The notes under the pieces were generated by a model. That model ran no database searches. It saw only the letters and a program-made list of their open reading frames with translations, and was not told the DNA's origin. A stretch of 64,000 nucleotides of DNA, from contig JBAOHV010000016.1 in assembly GCA_037045265.1 (NCBI GenBank), forward strand, positions 532,251 through 596,250, given 5' to 3'. Shown here piece after piece: positions 44,727 through 52,821 of the stretch (positions are counted from its first letter, which is position 1; every line of letters starts with the position of its first letter). The position numbers were made by a program, and so were the translations under genes. Source of the stretch: JBAOHV01 sp037045265 (GTDB taxonomy: Bacteria; Actinomycetota; Acidimicrobiia; Acidimicrobiales; Microtrichaceae).

Positions 44727-45600
44727 GGTTGGCTCCGTTACGCTGGCGTTTCTGGCACACCAACAGGCGCACTGCATCGGTGTAGACGCCGGTGACAACC
44801 GGGATTTCTCCCTGGCTCATCTGTTCCCGGTAAGCCTGGATCGCGGCCGCGCCGTCTGTCACCCCTTCCAGGAACACAGCCTCGCCCTGCACCCACAACC
44901 CTTTCTGGCCTCGATCAAAGCGGGCTGTCAGGGGTTCAGCCGTGGCCGCGAGACGGTCATGGTGATAACGCACACCTCGATAGAACGCGGCCGCGAAGAT
45001 GTGATGTTGCTGTTCGATGTTGGTCAGGGGGAGTTCGGGCAGGGCGAAGAAACGTTCGGCACAATCGGCCATCGCGGCCGCGGTCTCTTCGTCAGGAAAC
45101 CAGGTCAACTCCACCGGTGGGGTGGGGGGAGTGGATAACTTATCGGGGTATTCCCAGAGGGTCACGTTGTTGGGAAGCTGGTTCACAATGGGCAGAACTT
45201 TCTCTCGTAACAAACTTCCGTACCCTGTACCGGGAAAATTGAGATGAATTTGCGCCTGGGGGTGCGCCTCAGCCCATTGTTTGAGCGCAGTGGTGCTGCG
45301 TTGGATGAGGAATAAACTGGCCGGTTGGCGGACATCGGTTTTGGTTTGGAACGCGCCGATTTTAGCCTGGGGCCAGCGGGGGCTGATGAGCAAACCATAT
45401 TGCCCGTTGCGGCCGCAGGTCTGGGCGATTTGTTGGCCGAGAGCCTTGTTCAGACCCGGGAATCGCTCGCGGGCTTGTTTGGCGATACCCCGGCCCATGA
45501 CCAGGATGTTGCCGGGTTGCAGGGTTGAGTTGGTGGTGATAAGGAAGAGGTCGGCTTCGGGATAAACCGACCACATGTCTCCTTTCTGGAAGATGGGCAT
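44701..45600 (-). CDS. Macro domain protein with C-terminal extension
   Basis: 299 residues. The N-terminal half (about 12-155) is a macro domain: TTNSTLQPGNILVMGRGIAK, QARERFPGLNKALG, HLNFPGTGYGSLLREK and LPNNVTLWEY, resembling ADP-ribose-binding or glycohydrolase modules of the DarG/TARG type (GxGxA..F and the catalytic-loop NFPTK/GTGYG region). The C-terminal half (GEAVFLEGVTDGAAAIQAYR) is of unknown function. First gene of the operon that leads into the PRTRC cassette. In other elements such a domain reverses ADP-ribosylation. Five GCGGCCGC. Confidence 0.75.
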   Translation of the reverse strand: MPIFQKGDMWSVYPEADLFLITTNSTLQPGNILVMGRGIAKQARERFPGLNKALGQQIAQTCGRNGQYGLLISPRWPQAKIGAFQTKTDVRQPASLFLIQRSTTALKQWAEAHPQAQIHLNFPGTGYGSLLREKVLPIVNQLPNNVTLWEYPDKLSTPPTPPVELTWFPDEETAAAMADCAERFFALPELPLTNIEQQHHIFAAAFYRGVRYHHDRLAATAEPLTARFDRGQKGLWVQGEAVFLEGVTDGAAAIQAYREQMSQGEIPVVTGVYTDAVRLLVCQKRQRNGANHEQPDATP

Positions 45601-45866
45601 AAGACGCTCCTTGTGGTGAGGTTGATTTCACCTCATGGGGAGCGTTAGCGAAACGCAGGAGTAACTGGCGGCATTGAAAGGCGATTGCGTAATCCTGGCT
45701 TGATTCTAACAAACTAGTCGTTTTGTTTCTTTTCCCTCTGTGCTACATTTGCCGTATTCAGCTTCTGGCAAACAGGCTTGATATTCAGCTTTACTCCACT
45801 TGTACACCCTATACGTCGTATTTCAATTCGCTGGTGGCATAAAAGGCAAACAAAGGGCACGGCAAC

Positions 45867-46670
45867 ATGTCTGACTTTATTTATCAGTTAAAGGTAACAC
45901 TCCAGGAAATTGAGCCACCCATCTGGCGACGCTTCCAGGTACGCAGTAGGATTACCTTTGCCGAACTCCACAATACGTTGCAAGTGGTCATGGGCTGGTG
46001 GAATTACCATTTGCACTTGTTTACCATCGGCTCACTCGAAATAACCGACAGGCGAACCCTGGCCGAGTTAGGGCTGATAGGTATCCCCGATGATACAGCC
46101 CGATTGCTCGACCACATCAATCAGGAAGGTGCGACCTTTACCTATGAGTACGATTTTGGGGATAGCTGGCAACATGAGGTGGTGCTGGAAAGGATTCTGC
46201 CTGTAGAGGAAAAGGCCATTTATCCCTGCTGTCTGGCCGGGGAACGCGCCTGCCCACCGGAAGATTGTGGTGGTGTTTTCGGCTATGAAGAGCTTTTAGA
46301 CGTGCTGGGCAACCGCCAACATCCGGAATATGAACAGTACCGGGAATGGGCAGGTGGCTCGTTTGATCCAGAAGCCTTTGACCTGGCTAAAGTTGAACAG
46401 CAGTTACGCGAGGGAGTCTACTGGCAGGGTAAGCTGGTGATGGCTCCCTTAACATCCAGGCAAACTTTTACGCCCCAGGCCCGCTGGTTTTGGCAGCGTA
46501 TTTCTGAGCCAGACCAGGTACGGCTATTGGGCAATGTCTGGTGTAGTCATTGCCAGAAGATGACCACGATTATCAACTTCACCGGCAATATCCAGCACGG
46601 CGATTTGGTTTTGCGGGGCGAATGTGCCGGGTGTGGTAAATCGGTTATTCGGCTGATTGAAGGGGGGTGA
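45867..46670 (+). CDS. Plasmid pRiA4b ORF-3 family protein
   Basis: 267 residues. IYQLKVTLQEIEPPIWRRFQ with HNTLQVVMGWWNYHLHLFTI and FTYEYDFGDSWQHEVVLE, the pRiA4b ORF-3 signature, then CLAGERACPPEDCGGVFGYE and FDPEAFD, typical of the family. The C-terminus has a zinc-ribbon-like pattern, WCSHCQKM ... CAGCGKS. Function unknown; carried by plasmids and IS elements. Ends in a strong terminator. Confidence 0.88.
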   Translation: MSDFIYQLKVTLQEIEPPIWRRFQVRSRITFAELHNTLQVVMGWWNYHLHLFTIGSLEITDRRTLAELGLIGIPDDTARLLDHINQEGATFTYEYDFGDSWQHEVVLERILPVEEKAIYPCCLAGERACPPEDCGGVFGYEELLDVLGNRQHPEYEQYREWAGGSFDPEAFDLAKVEQQLREGVYWQGKLVMAPLTSRQTFTPQARWFWQRISEPDQVRLLGNVWCSHCQKMTTIINFTGNIQHGDLVLRGECAGCGKSVIRLIEGG

Positions 46671-46793
46671 ACAGATAACCGGTTTACCTCGAACCATCAC
46701 CGTGCGCCATGCCGGGTAAGGTTCCATGGTTACGCTGTTTTCTCAGCTGGGGTGTGAGCGAAACAAGAGGTTTGTTAGCTTGACGATACGGGG

Positions 46794-46826
46794 AAAGATC
46801 GGCGTGTATGATACACGCCGATCTTT
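46794..46826 (+). terminator. Rho-independent terminator after the pRiA4b ORF-3 gene
   Basis: Perfect 15-bp stem AAAGATCGGCGTGTA/TACACGCCGATCTTT with a 3-base loop (TGA), followed by ATTTTTG. About 125 bp after the stop codon. Confidence 0.92.
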
Positions 46827-46904
46827 ATTTTTGCCTATTAGACTCTCGTGCGGTCTACTCTCTAACCATTCTCATTTGGCTGAAGAGCGGCTTCTTGTGT
46901 GTTT

Positions 46905-46939
46905 AGGAGTAAGTAAAGTATAATACTATTCTTACTCCT
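46905..46939. promoter_or_regulatory. Promoter -10 box inside a palindromic operator, AAA ATPase gene
   Basis: TATAAT at 46919-46924 sits at the centre of an inverted repeat, AGGAGTAAG (46905-46913) and CTTACTCCT (46931-46939). A repressor bound here would block RNA polymerase. The start codon is 24-39 bp downstream. Confidence 0.65.
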
Positions 46940-46962
46940 TATTTCGCATTTTGCAAAAGCCT

Positions 46963-48417
46963 ATGCTCAAAGAATTTGTCGGCCGCAACATGGAACTGGG
47001 TTTATTAGATAATCTGTACCGCCGTCGTGGTGCTCAATTGCTGATTCTGTATGGCCGACGGCGCATCGGCAAAACACGGCTTATCGGGCAATGGGGAGCC
47101 GGGATAGGCGAAGATTACTTCTATTGGATGGCCTCACAGACATCAACCACGAATCAGCTCCGTAATTTTTCCCAGGCCTGGTTCAAATTCCTCAATCCTC
47201 AAGCCAACATTGACGCTACCTTCAGTTATGCTTCCTGGGAGGCGGCGTTTGCCGAAATCGCCCGCGTCACGGCCACGAGGCGCTTAGTGGTTGTTCTGGA
47301 TGAGTTTACCTATGTTATGCAAGCCGATACCGAAGTACCCAGTCTGCTCCAGAAGGCGTGGGATCATCACCTCAATTCCTCACAGGTCTTCCTGATCTTA
47401 CTAGGCTCATTAGCCGGTATCATTCAACGCACAGCCCTGGATTATCAATCGCCTCTCTATGGTCGAGCGACCGCCCGCTTAAAACTTCATTCTCTTTCTT
47501 TCGGAGCCTTACCTGATTTGTTGCCCAACTATGACCCGGAGCAACATGTGGCGGTGCATACCATGACCGGCGGGGTTCCCGCTTATGTGGAATTGTTTGA
47601 TGATCAGTTGACCATCTTACAAAATCTCCGGCAAAACATTGTCATTCCCACTAACGTCATGCTGACGGATGCCGTTTTTCTGCTCCGGGAACAGTTGGAT
47701 GAGCCAAATAACTACATCGCAATTCTGGAGACCATTGCCGCTGGGTTTCATCAACTGACCGACATCGCCACCATGGCGGGCATAGATCGTTCTAACATTG
47801 CCAAATACTTAAGCGTATTACGGGAGTTGGGCTATGTGGAGCGGGTTGTCCCAGCCACGATTCATCGCCCGGACCAAAGTCGGCAGGGGCGATATGTGAT
47901 AACCGATGCCTATCTGCGGTTTTATTACCGCTTTCTGGCCCCGCATCTGGTCGCGATTGAACAAGGGCGCGTCCGTCAGGCGACCAGTTTGCTGTATGAT
48001 CATCTGCTTGACTTTATTGGTACACACACCTTTGAAGAGTTGTGCCGGGATTGGGTGGGTATCGTGGCCGAAATGGGGGAGTTTCCTTTCTTACCGGAGC
48101 GAATTGGTAGTTTCTGGTCACAGAAGGCTCAGGTGGATGTGTTGGCTATCAATTGGCGCACCAAAGACATCTTGTTAGGTGAATGCAAGTGGGGGAAAAC
48201 ACCGGTTGACAAGGATGTAATTGAGACCCTGGTGAAAAAGACCCCCAAAGTGTTGCCGGAAGGGTATACCTGGCAGGTGCATTATGCTTTCTTCGCCCGG
48301 CAGGGGTTCACCGAGCAAGCCAGGTCAGTAGCGGCCGCCCATCAGGCTCTACTCATCACCTTACCCCAACTCGAAGCGGATATGCAACGTTGGCTTCAAG
48401 TTCAGCAGTGGGGGTAA
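46963..48417 (+). CDS. AAA family ATPase with DUF234-like nuclease domain
   Basis: 484 residues from MLKEFVGRNME; a TTG at 46951 is possible. Archaeal-type ATPase: LLILYGRRRIGKTRL (Walker A), RRLVVVLDEFTYVM (Walker B), FLILLGSLAG (sensor). LSFGALPDLLPNYDP, then a winged-helix region (GIDRSNIAKYLSVLRELGYV) and a C-terminal PD-(D/E)XK-like DUF234 domain with QVDVLAINWRTKDILLGECK (D...ExK). Family members are mobile, toxin-like or defence-associated. Own promoter with a palindromic operator and a terminator upstream. Carries a single GCGGCCGC near its end. Confidence 0.85.
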   Translation: MLKEFVGRNMELGLLDNLYRRRGAQLLILYGRRRIGKTRLIGQWGAGIGEDYFYWMASQTSTTNQLRNFSQAWFKFLNPQANIDATFSYASWEAAFAEIARVTATRRLVVVLDEFTYVMQADTEVPSLLQKAWDHHLNSSQVFLILLGSLAGIIQRTALDYQSPLYGRATARLKLHSLSFGALPDLLPNYDPEQHVAVHTMTGGVPAYVELFDDQLTILQNLRQNIVIPTNVMLTDAVFLLREQLDEPNNYIAILETIAAGFHQLTDIATMAGIDRSNIAKYLSVLRELGYVERVVPATIHRPDQSRQGRYVITDAYLRFYYRFLAPHLVAIEQGRVRQATSLLYDHLLDFIGTHTFEELCRDWVGIVAEMGEFPFLPERIGSFWSQKAQVDVLAINWRTKDILLGECKWGKTPVDKDVIETLVKKTPKVLPEGYTWQVHYAFFARQGFTEQARSVAAAHQALLITLPQLEADMQRWLQVQQWG

Positions 48418-48449
48418 TTCACTCATAACAACCAGCGTTGGGAGGTTTA

Positions 48450-48830
48450 TTATCGGGCCAAAGCCGACTCAATCTGAATGAAATCTCCGGCTCTTACCTG
48501 CAAACTCCGCAGAGGCTCCATGTACGGTTCCGTCGTGGTGATACTGGCCTGGCCCAACATCTGCTGGATTTGCCGTAAGTCCGCACCCCCTTTTAAGGCC
48601 AACGCGGCCGCCGTCCGTCGCAGGTCATAAGCGGCTAAATCAGCTTCTCCGTTCCTATTAACATAGCTTGCCATTTTGGCGTACTCTTCGACAATGCAGT
48701 AGATGGCCTGCGCTGTCAGATGGCACACTCAACAACGCCAATTCCGTGAACGCCGCCGCAATATTTACGCCATACCGTTTACGGTAGGCTTTGACCATTT
48801 TGGTGCCTTTTAGCTCTCCCGCCAGCTTTT
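48450..48830 (-). pseudogene. Tyrosine recombinase remnant
   Basis: The C-terminal catalytic part survives in 48450-48728: DLAAYDLRRTAAALALKGG and IQQMLGQASITTTEPYMEPL (box II Arg and nucleophile Tyr). Upstream, another frame holds the adjoining part (KMVKAYRKRYGVNIAAAFTE). Box I is missing. Convergent with the ATPase gene and divergent from the complete integrase at 49050. Confidence 0.7.
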
Positions 48831-48891
48831 AGTCACGCGGAGAAAGTTGGGAGTTTTTGGGGGAATTGAGGTCAAAGATTCAAGCCAACAC

Positions 48892-49000
48892 TTGACATAA
48901 CCTCTTGCTTTATGTTATTTTATAGCTACCGATAAGTAAGGCTTATTGGTATCTATTTTTCAGACTCTGCGAATTTAAGGTTATTGGTAGCTATTTTTCA
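48892..49000 (+). promoter_or_regulatory. Promoter and three copies of TTAT(T/C)GGTA(G/T)CTA before the integrase
   Basis: TTGACA at 48892-48897 with an AT-rich -10 region (TATTTT near 48916). Downstream are direct copies TTATTGGTATCTATTTTTCA (48943-48962) and TTATTGGTAGCTATTTTTCA (48981-49000), period 38 bp, and an inverted degenerate copy TAGCTACCGATAA at 48922-48934. They are candidate recombinase-binding or autoregulatory sites. Confidence 0.6.
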
Positions 49001-49049
49001 AACACGTTAAATTTGACAGCCTGAACTCCGGCAGAGCGTGGAGACGAAA

Positions 49050-50207
49050 ATGAGTGAAGAAAGGCAGATTGTTCCACAAATAAACGCGCCATTAGCAACA
49101 AGGCATGAGGGTCATGATCTCGCGGCCGCGGGCCAGATCGCCAACCAAACGGCCAGCGACTATCTCTTCGCCGATTACCAGCAACGGCGGGCCAGTCGCA
49201 CGACCAAAACGCAGTTGGCGGCTTTGGTGCTGTGGGTGGATTATTTGCGAGAAGTGGGCGCGGCCGCGACGTTGATAGCCAGTGCCAGGCAGTGGGCACA
49301 AGGCTTTTTGACCCCAAAAGAACAGGCGCATTACGCCGAATATGCGGCACAACAGCGACAGTCCCTTCCTATTATATATGGTGCGCTTTACAGCCAGCAG
49401 GTTCCCATCGCCTGGCAAGGGGTGACGTGGGGATTGGTGGAAGGGTTTGTTAAGTGGATGCTTCGCGCCGGTTACAGTATCGCCTCGGTCAATAACCGGT
49501 TGTCGGCCATTAAGGTGTATGCCCGGCTGGCCACGAAGGCGGGCGTTATCCCCCCTACCGAACAAGCCTTAATTCGAGAAGTGAAAGGGTATGGTTTGAC
49601 GGAAGGGAAACGAGTGAATGAAGCGCGGCCGCGGACCCGTGTCGGCCATAAAAAAGAAGAAGCCCTGGTGCTGACAGCGGAACAGGCCCGCCTTCTCAAA
49701 ACCCAGCATCCCCCTACCCCGCAGGGCATCCGGGATAGACTCTTGGTTTGTTTGTTACTCGATTTGGGCATACGAGCCAGTGAAGTAGCCGGGTTGAAGG
49801 TAGAAGATTTTGCCGAACCGGGTTTTGTTATCGTTTATAGGGAGAAGACGGACACCACCGACAGGATGGAACTGTCGCGGGATATTATGCAGGCTATGGC
49901 AGGATATAAGCCGTATCTGCGGCCGCGGGGCACACTCCTGCGTGGTAGCCGTAAAAATGAACAACTGACTGATGAGGTGATGTCGGTGAGGGCGGTGGGC
50001 GGCCGCATCAAAATCCTGGGACGTGATATTTTGGGTATCTGGGAACTCAGCCCCCACGACCTGCGCCACACCTGGGCCACTCATGCGGCCAAGAGGAGTA
50101 ATCCCTTTGTGTTGCGCGACGCCGGGGGTTGGACGAATATGCAGACACCAGGGCGCTACGTGGAGCGGAGTAAGGTGGTCAATGAGGGGATTCAGTTGGA
50201 GTATTAA
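49050..50207 (+). CDS. Tyrosine recombinase/integrase
   Basis: 385 residues from MSEERQIVPQ; GGAG 8 bases upstream favours this ATG over the GTG at 49038. N-terminal core-binding domain (about 40-160, AGYSIASVNNRLSAIKVYAR). Catalytic motifs: box I LDLGIRASEVAGLK, box II HDLRHTWATHAAKRS, DAGGWTNMQTPGRYVER with Trp at the usual third His and Tyr nucleophile. Five GCGGCCGC sites. No partner element is evident; it borders the CRISPR locus and may have mobilised it. Confidence 0.9.
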   Translation: MSEERQIVPQINAPLATRHEGHDLAAAGQIANQTASDYLFADYQQRRASRTTKTQLAALVLWVDYLREVGAAATLIASARQWAQGFLTPKEQAHYAEYAAQQRQSLPIIYGALYSQQVPIAWQGVTWGLVEGFVKWMLRAGYSIASVNNRLSAIKVYARLATKAGVIPPTEQALIREVKGYGLTEGKRVNEARPRTRVGHKKEEALVLTAEQARLLKTQHPPTPQGIRDRLLVCLLLDLGIRASEVAGLKVEDFAEPGFVIVYREKTDTTDRMELSRDIMQAMAGYKPYLRPRGTLLRGSRKNEQLTDEVMSVRAVGGRIKILGRDILGIWELSPHDLRHTWATHAAKRSNPFVLRDAGGWTNMQTPGRYVERSKVVNEGIQLEY

Positions 50208-50275
50208 CGGGCAATAATCTCACACGGGATAGGCTACGGTTATTGACGCGGCCGCAAAGCCCCAACCATCTTCAT

Positions 50276-51070
50276 TTATTTCAGCCGCCGCGAGGTTGCG
50301 GCAATGGGGTAATAGTTGCCCTGCTCATAATGGTAGACCATCGCTTCATCCACCGTCCCCCACACCGCCCCTAACGTAAACAACAATGCCCCCGGTGCGG
50401 CCAGGAAAAAGTGGGTTTTGGCTCCGGCGAAATGGGTTTTGAGTTTAGCCATTGTGTCGGCAAACGCTTTGACATGCCCTTCCCAGGAATTCTCGGCGGA
50501 AAGGGGCTGATCCGGTTGGCTGCTCTGGCAAACGACAAAATAGGCTTCCAGGTTCAGGCGATCAAAATATTGGGCGACGGCCGTCAGGTTGGGACGGCTG
50601 ATAGCCACCACCACGGCAATGTGCAGGCGTGATTCGATTTCAATGCCATCCTGATTAAACAGGGAAACCGGTGGCGTATTCTGCCAGGTAGCATGAGGCC
50701 GGGCTGATTCGAGGTGACGAATGAGGTCGGGCACGCGGCCGCGACGCTGGCAATAGGTTATGAGTTCCCGTATCTTCTCCCCTTTCCCTTCCCCCGCCAA
50801 CTCCTCATAATCAATGCCCATCTCAAAACAGAGGTTTTTTATCTCACTCTGGTTGAACAGGCTTTCCATCTGGCGGAAAAGGTAGAGGATATTTGCCTGA
50901 GCCATCACCTCAGCCCGCTTGCGGGGAGCTACCAGACGCGATTGTAAAGCCGAGGTGTGGTGGAGCAGATGGGTGACGACACCTGGCGTGGTCAAGGTGG
51001 GTTGGCTGGGATTGAGTTGCTCCAATAGGGGCATGGCTTCGTAAACGAGTTGGCTGTTGTTCATCATCAC
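50276..51070 (-). CDS. EAD-SAVED protein, candidate cyclic-oligonucleotide sensor of type III CRISPR
   Basis: 264 residues. Residues 66-125 form an effector-associated death-like domain (EAD): LFNQSEIKNLCFEMGIDYEE, then GEGKGEKIRELITYCQRRGR and VPDLIRHL. Residues about 148-262 resemble the second half of SAVED, the CARF-like sensor of cyclic oligonucleotides (HIAVVVAISRPNLTAVA, THFFLAAPGALLFTLGA, MVYHYEQGNYYPI). EADs recruit other EAD-bearing effectors. No nuclease or protease domain of its own, so it may be a sensor-adaptor. It is last in the type III-D region, next to cas6. Normal SAVED domains are nearly twice as long. Confidence 0.7.
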   Translation of the reverse strand: MMMNNSQLVYEAMPLLEQLNPSQPTLTTPGVVTHLLHHTSALQSRLVAPRKRAEVMAQANILYLFRQMESLFNQSEIKNLCFEMGIDYEELAGEGKGEKIRELITYCQRRGRVPDLIRHLESARPHATWQNTPPVSLFNQDGIEIESRLHIAVVVAISRPNLTAVAQYFDRLNLEAYFVVCQSSQPDQPLSAENSWEGHVKAFADTMAKLKTHFAGAKTHFFLAAPGALLFTLGAVWGTVDEAMVYHYEQGNYYPIAATSRRLK

Positions 51071-51111
51071 TTCCTGAATCGTGTGGATTCTATCCTGCCA
51101 CTGAGCATAAT

Positions 51112-51203
51112 CTCAGGACTTACGCTTACCCAGACTGCCGCAGTTTGGAAACTGCGGCAGTCTCTCCGGTAAGAATTACATTGCACATAAGTCCTAATCT
51201 GAG
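51112..51203. mobile_element. MITE-like palindromic element between EAD-SAVED and cas6
   Basis: Outer arms CTCAGGACTTACG ... ATAAGTCCTAATCTGAG, inner perfect 15-bp hairpin AGACTGCCGCAGTTT/AAACTGCGGCAGTCT with 2-base loop (51132-51163). AGGACTTACG ends are typical of an IS family's terminal repeats. About 92 bp, no coding. Confidence 0.75.
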
Positions 51204-51249
51204 TTTTTTCGCCCTGTCGCCGTGTCCCCCTCTCGCCGCGTCCGCTATA

Positions 51250-52008
51250 TCACTCGACCAGTTCCACCGCCCCCATACCCATCGTTGTCTTGCGCCCTAC
51301 CCCGGAGAAAGCGGTGAGCCGGGCCAGGGCATGCCAGATACACAGGGAACTTTCGTCACCCTGGTAGGCCCTGAAACTGACCTCGCCCACAAAACCGGTG
51401 AAGCTATCGTCGCGGCTGAGGGCAATGGTGGCGGTCTGGATTTGATGCTCGATCACGAAGATGTCGCGGCCGCACCAGGCCAACCATTCCTCTGGTAATT
51501 TCAAGGGAGCCGGAGCAAAGCTGTTCCACACCACAAACGGGGTACGAAACACATTACCGGGTAAGGGGAGCGGTAAATCGCCAGGGCCTTGTTTGAACGA
51601 GGTCGGAGAGAGAAACCGCAGTTTGACCTGACGCAAGGGACGACTGTCTGCCAGAGTAAACCAATCAGGGCCGGGTTGCACGGTGACATCACCAACGGTG
51701 AATTGCTGATAACGACCCAACTGAAGCAGTTCCCCCTGTTGGTACACCTTTTGCCACGCCTGGGCGATGAGCGCGGCCGCGTCTTCGGTCACGGCGGCGT
51801 AACGCAATCCCGCCAGTTCCCCTCTGTCGGTATAAAAGCTGACCACCGAGTAAGGTTTGGGGCTGGCATGTTCATGGAACCATTTACCACCATCCGGGTT
51901 GGTTCGCTCCAGCACATTAAAAAAGAGGCCGTTTAAACCTTTGGCCGTGATGTGGCGACCCTCGAGGCGGCTGCCATGGGGGTGGAAGGTAGTGGTGATG
52001 GTGTACAT
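51250..52008 (-). CDS. cas6: CRISPR endoribonuclease Cas6
   Basis: 252 residues. RAMP-type fold: ferredoxin-like N-terminal half (MYTITTTFHPHGSRLEGRHI, HITAKGLNGLFFNVLER), LRFLSPTSFKQG in the middle, and the C-terminal Gly-rich loop with FSGVGRKTTMGMGAVE. Cuts pre-crRNA in repeats to make crRNAs. No CRISPR array is in the window, so the substrate repeats must be elsewhere. Two GCGGCCGC. Separated from the other cas genes by four non-cas genes, so it may be expressed apart. Confidence 0.88.
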   Translation of the reverse strand: MYTITTTFHPHGSRLEGRHITAKGLNGLFFNVLERTNPDGGKWFHEHASPKPYSVVSFYTDRGELAGLRYAAVTEDAAALIAQAWQKVYQQGELLQLGRYQQFTVGDVTVQPGPDWFTLADSRPLRQVKLRFLSPTSFKQGPGDLPLPLPGNVFRTPFVVWNSFAPAPLKLPEEWLAWCGRDIFVIEHQIQTATIALSRDDSFTGFVGEVSFRAYQGDESSLCIWHALARLTAFSGVGRKTTMGMGAVELVE

Positions 52009-52046
52009 GGGAAGGTATGAGATATGAGGTATGAGGTATGCGGGTG

Positions 52047-52466
52047 TTATGACTCAAACCAGTTTTCAATCGTTAATCCGGCAAAGTCGGCAAAGTCGGC
52101 GGTGTTGCGGGTGACGAGGATGAGGTTGTGCGCGGCCGCAGTCGCCGCAATTTGAGCGTCGGCAAAAGCAGGCGTCCGGCCTGCCTGGGTTAAACGCACT
52201 CGTTCATAAGCGTGCCATTCTGCGGCCGCCTGATCATAAGGCAGAATGGTCACCATCTGTTGTAACTGCAGTAAAAATGCCTCAAAAGCCGTTCGCCGCG
52301 TAGACAGGGGCAAACGATGAGTTCCCGCTAACAACTCATGCCAGGTGACGGAGGCCAGGGCAATTTGGGGCGTGTGTTTCTGCCACTGTGACTGGACCTG
52401 GGCATGGGGTTGCGGCCGCATGATTTCAGACACAATATTGGTGTCAACGACATACCTTAATCCCAT
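52047..52466 (-). CDS. VapC-type PIN domain toxin
   Basis: 139 residues. PIN ribonuclease with the first Asp in YVVDTNIVSEIMRP, Glu in LASVTWHELLAGTHRL, Asp in TPAFADAQIAATA and ILVTRNTADF. Cleaves RNA, usually tRNA. Its start overlaps the end of the antitoxin by 10 bases. Three GCGGCCGC. TA pairs inside a CRISPR locus may stabilise it. Confidence 0.9.
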   Translation of the reverse strand: MGLRYVVDTNIVSEIMRPQPHAQVQSQWQKHTPQIALASVTWHELLAGTHRLPLSTRRTAFEAFLLQLQQMVTILPYDQAAAEWHAYERVRLTQAGRTPAFADAQIAATAAAHNLILVTRNTADFADFAGLTIENWFES

Positions 52467-52750
52467 AGGTTGACCTCACGCCCTGGGGTACGATCCCGCA
52501 CCTCAGCAAAAGGATCGGGTTCATCGGCCCATTCATCAACCCCCCATTCCTCACGCCAGACCAGATAAGCCTGCCAGAAATCCGGCTTTGTTTGTTGGGC
52601 TACCAGTCGTTCGTATTCACTTTGGGCCAGGATAACCGCCACGAATTCTCCCCGGCGCGTCACCTGCACCGGCTTTTTTTCGGCTTCTACTTGATGAATC
52701 AAAGCGGCAAATTGATCGCGAGCTTCCGCTACGGAATAACTATTTTGCAT
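52457..52750 (-). CDS. Phd/YefM-type antitoxin
   Basis: 97 residues from MQNSYSVAEARDQ; GGAGGT is six bases upstream. SVAEARDQFAALIHQVEAEK, VQVTRRGEFVAVILAQSEYE is the Phd/YefM DNA-binding fold, and the acidic C-terminus (WADEPDPFAEVRDRT) should bind the PIN toxin. Represses its operon in known cases. Confidence 0.88.
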   Translation of the reverse strand: MQNSYSVAEARDQFAALIHQVEAEKKPVQVTRRGEFVAVILAQSEYERLVAQQTKPDFWQAYLVWREEWGVDEWADEPDPFAEVRDRTPGREVNLWD

Positions 52751-52821
52751 CGTCACACCTCCAATATAGCCATCTTGATAGCCATTTTACTCGAAGTGTG
52801 TGGTGACATCAATCTACCAGA

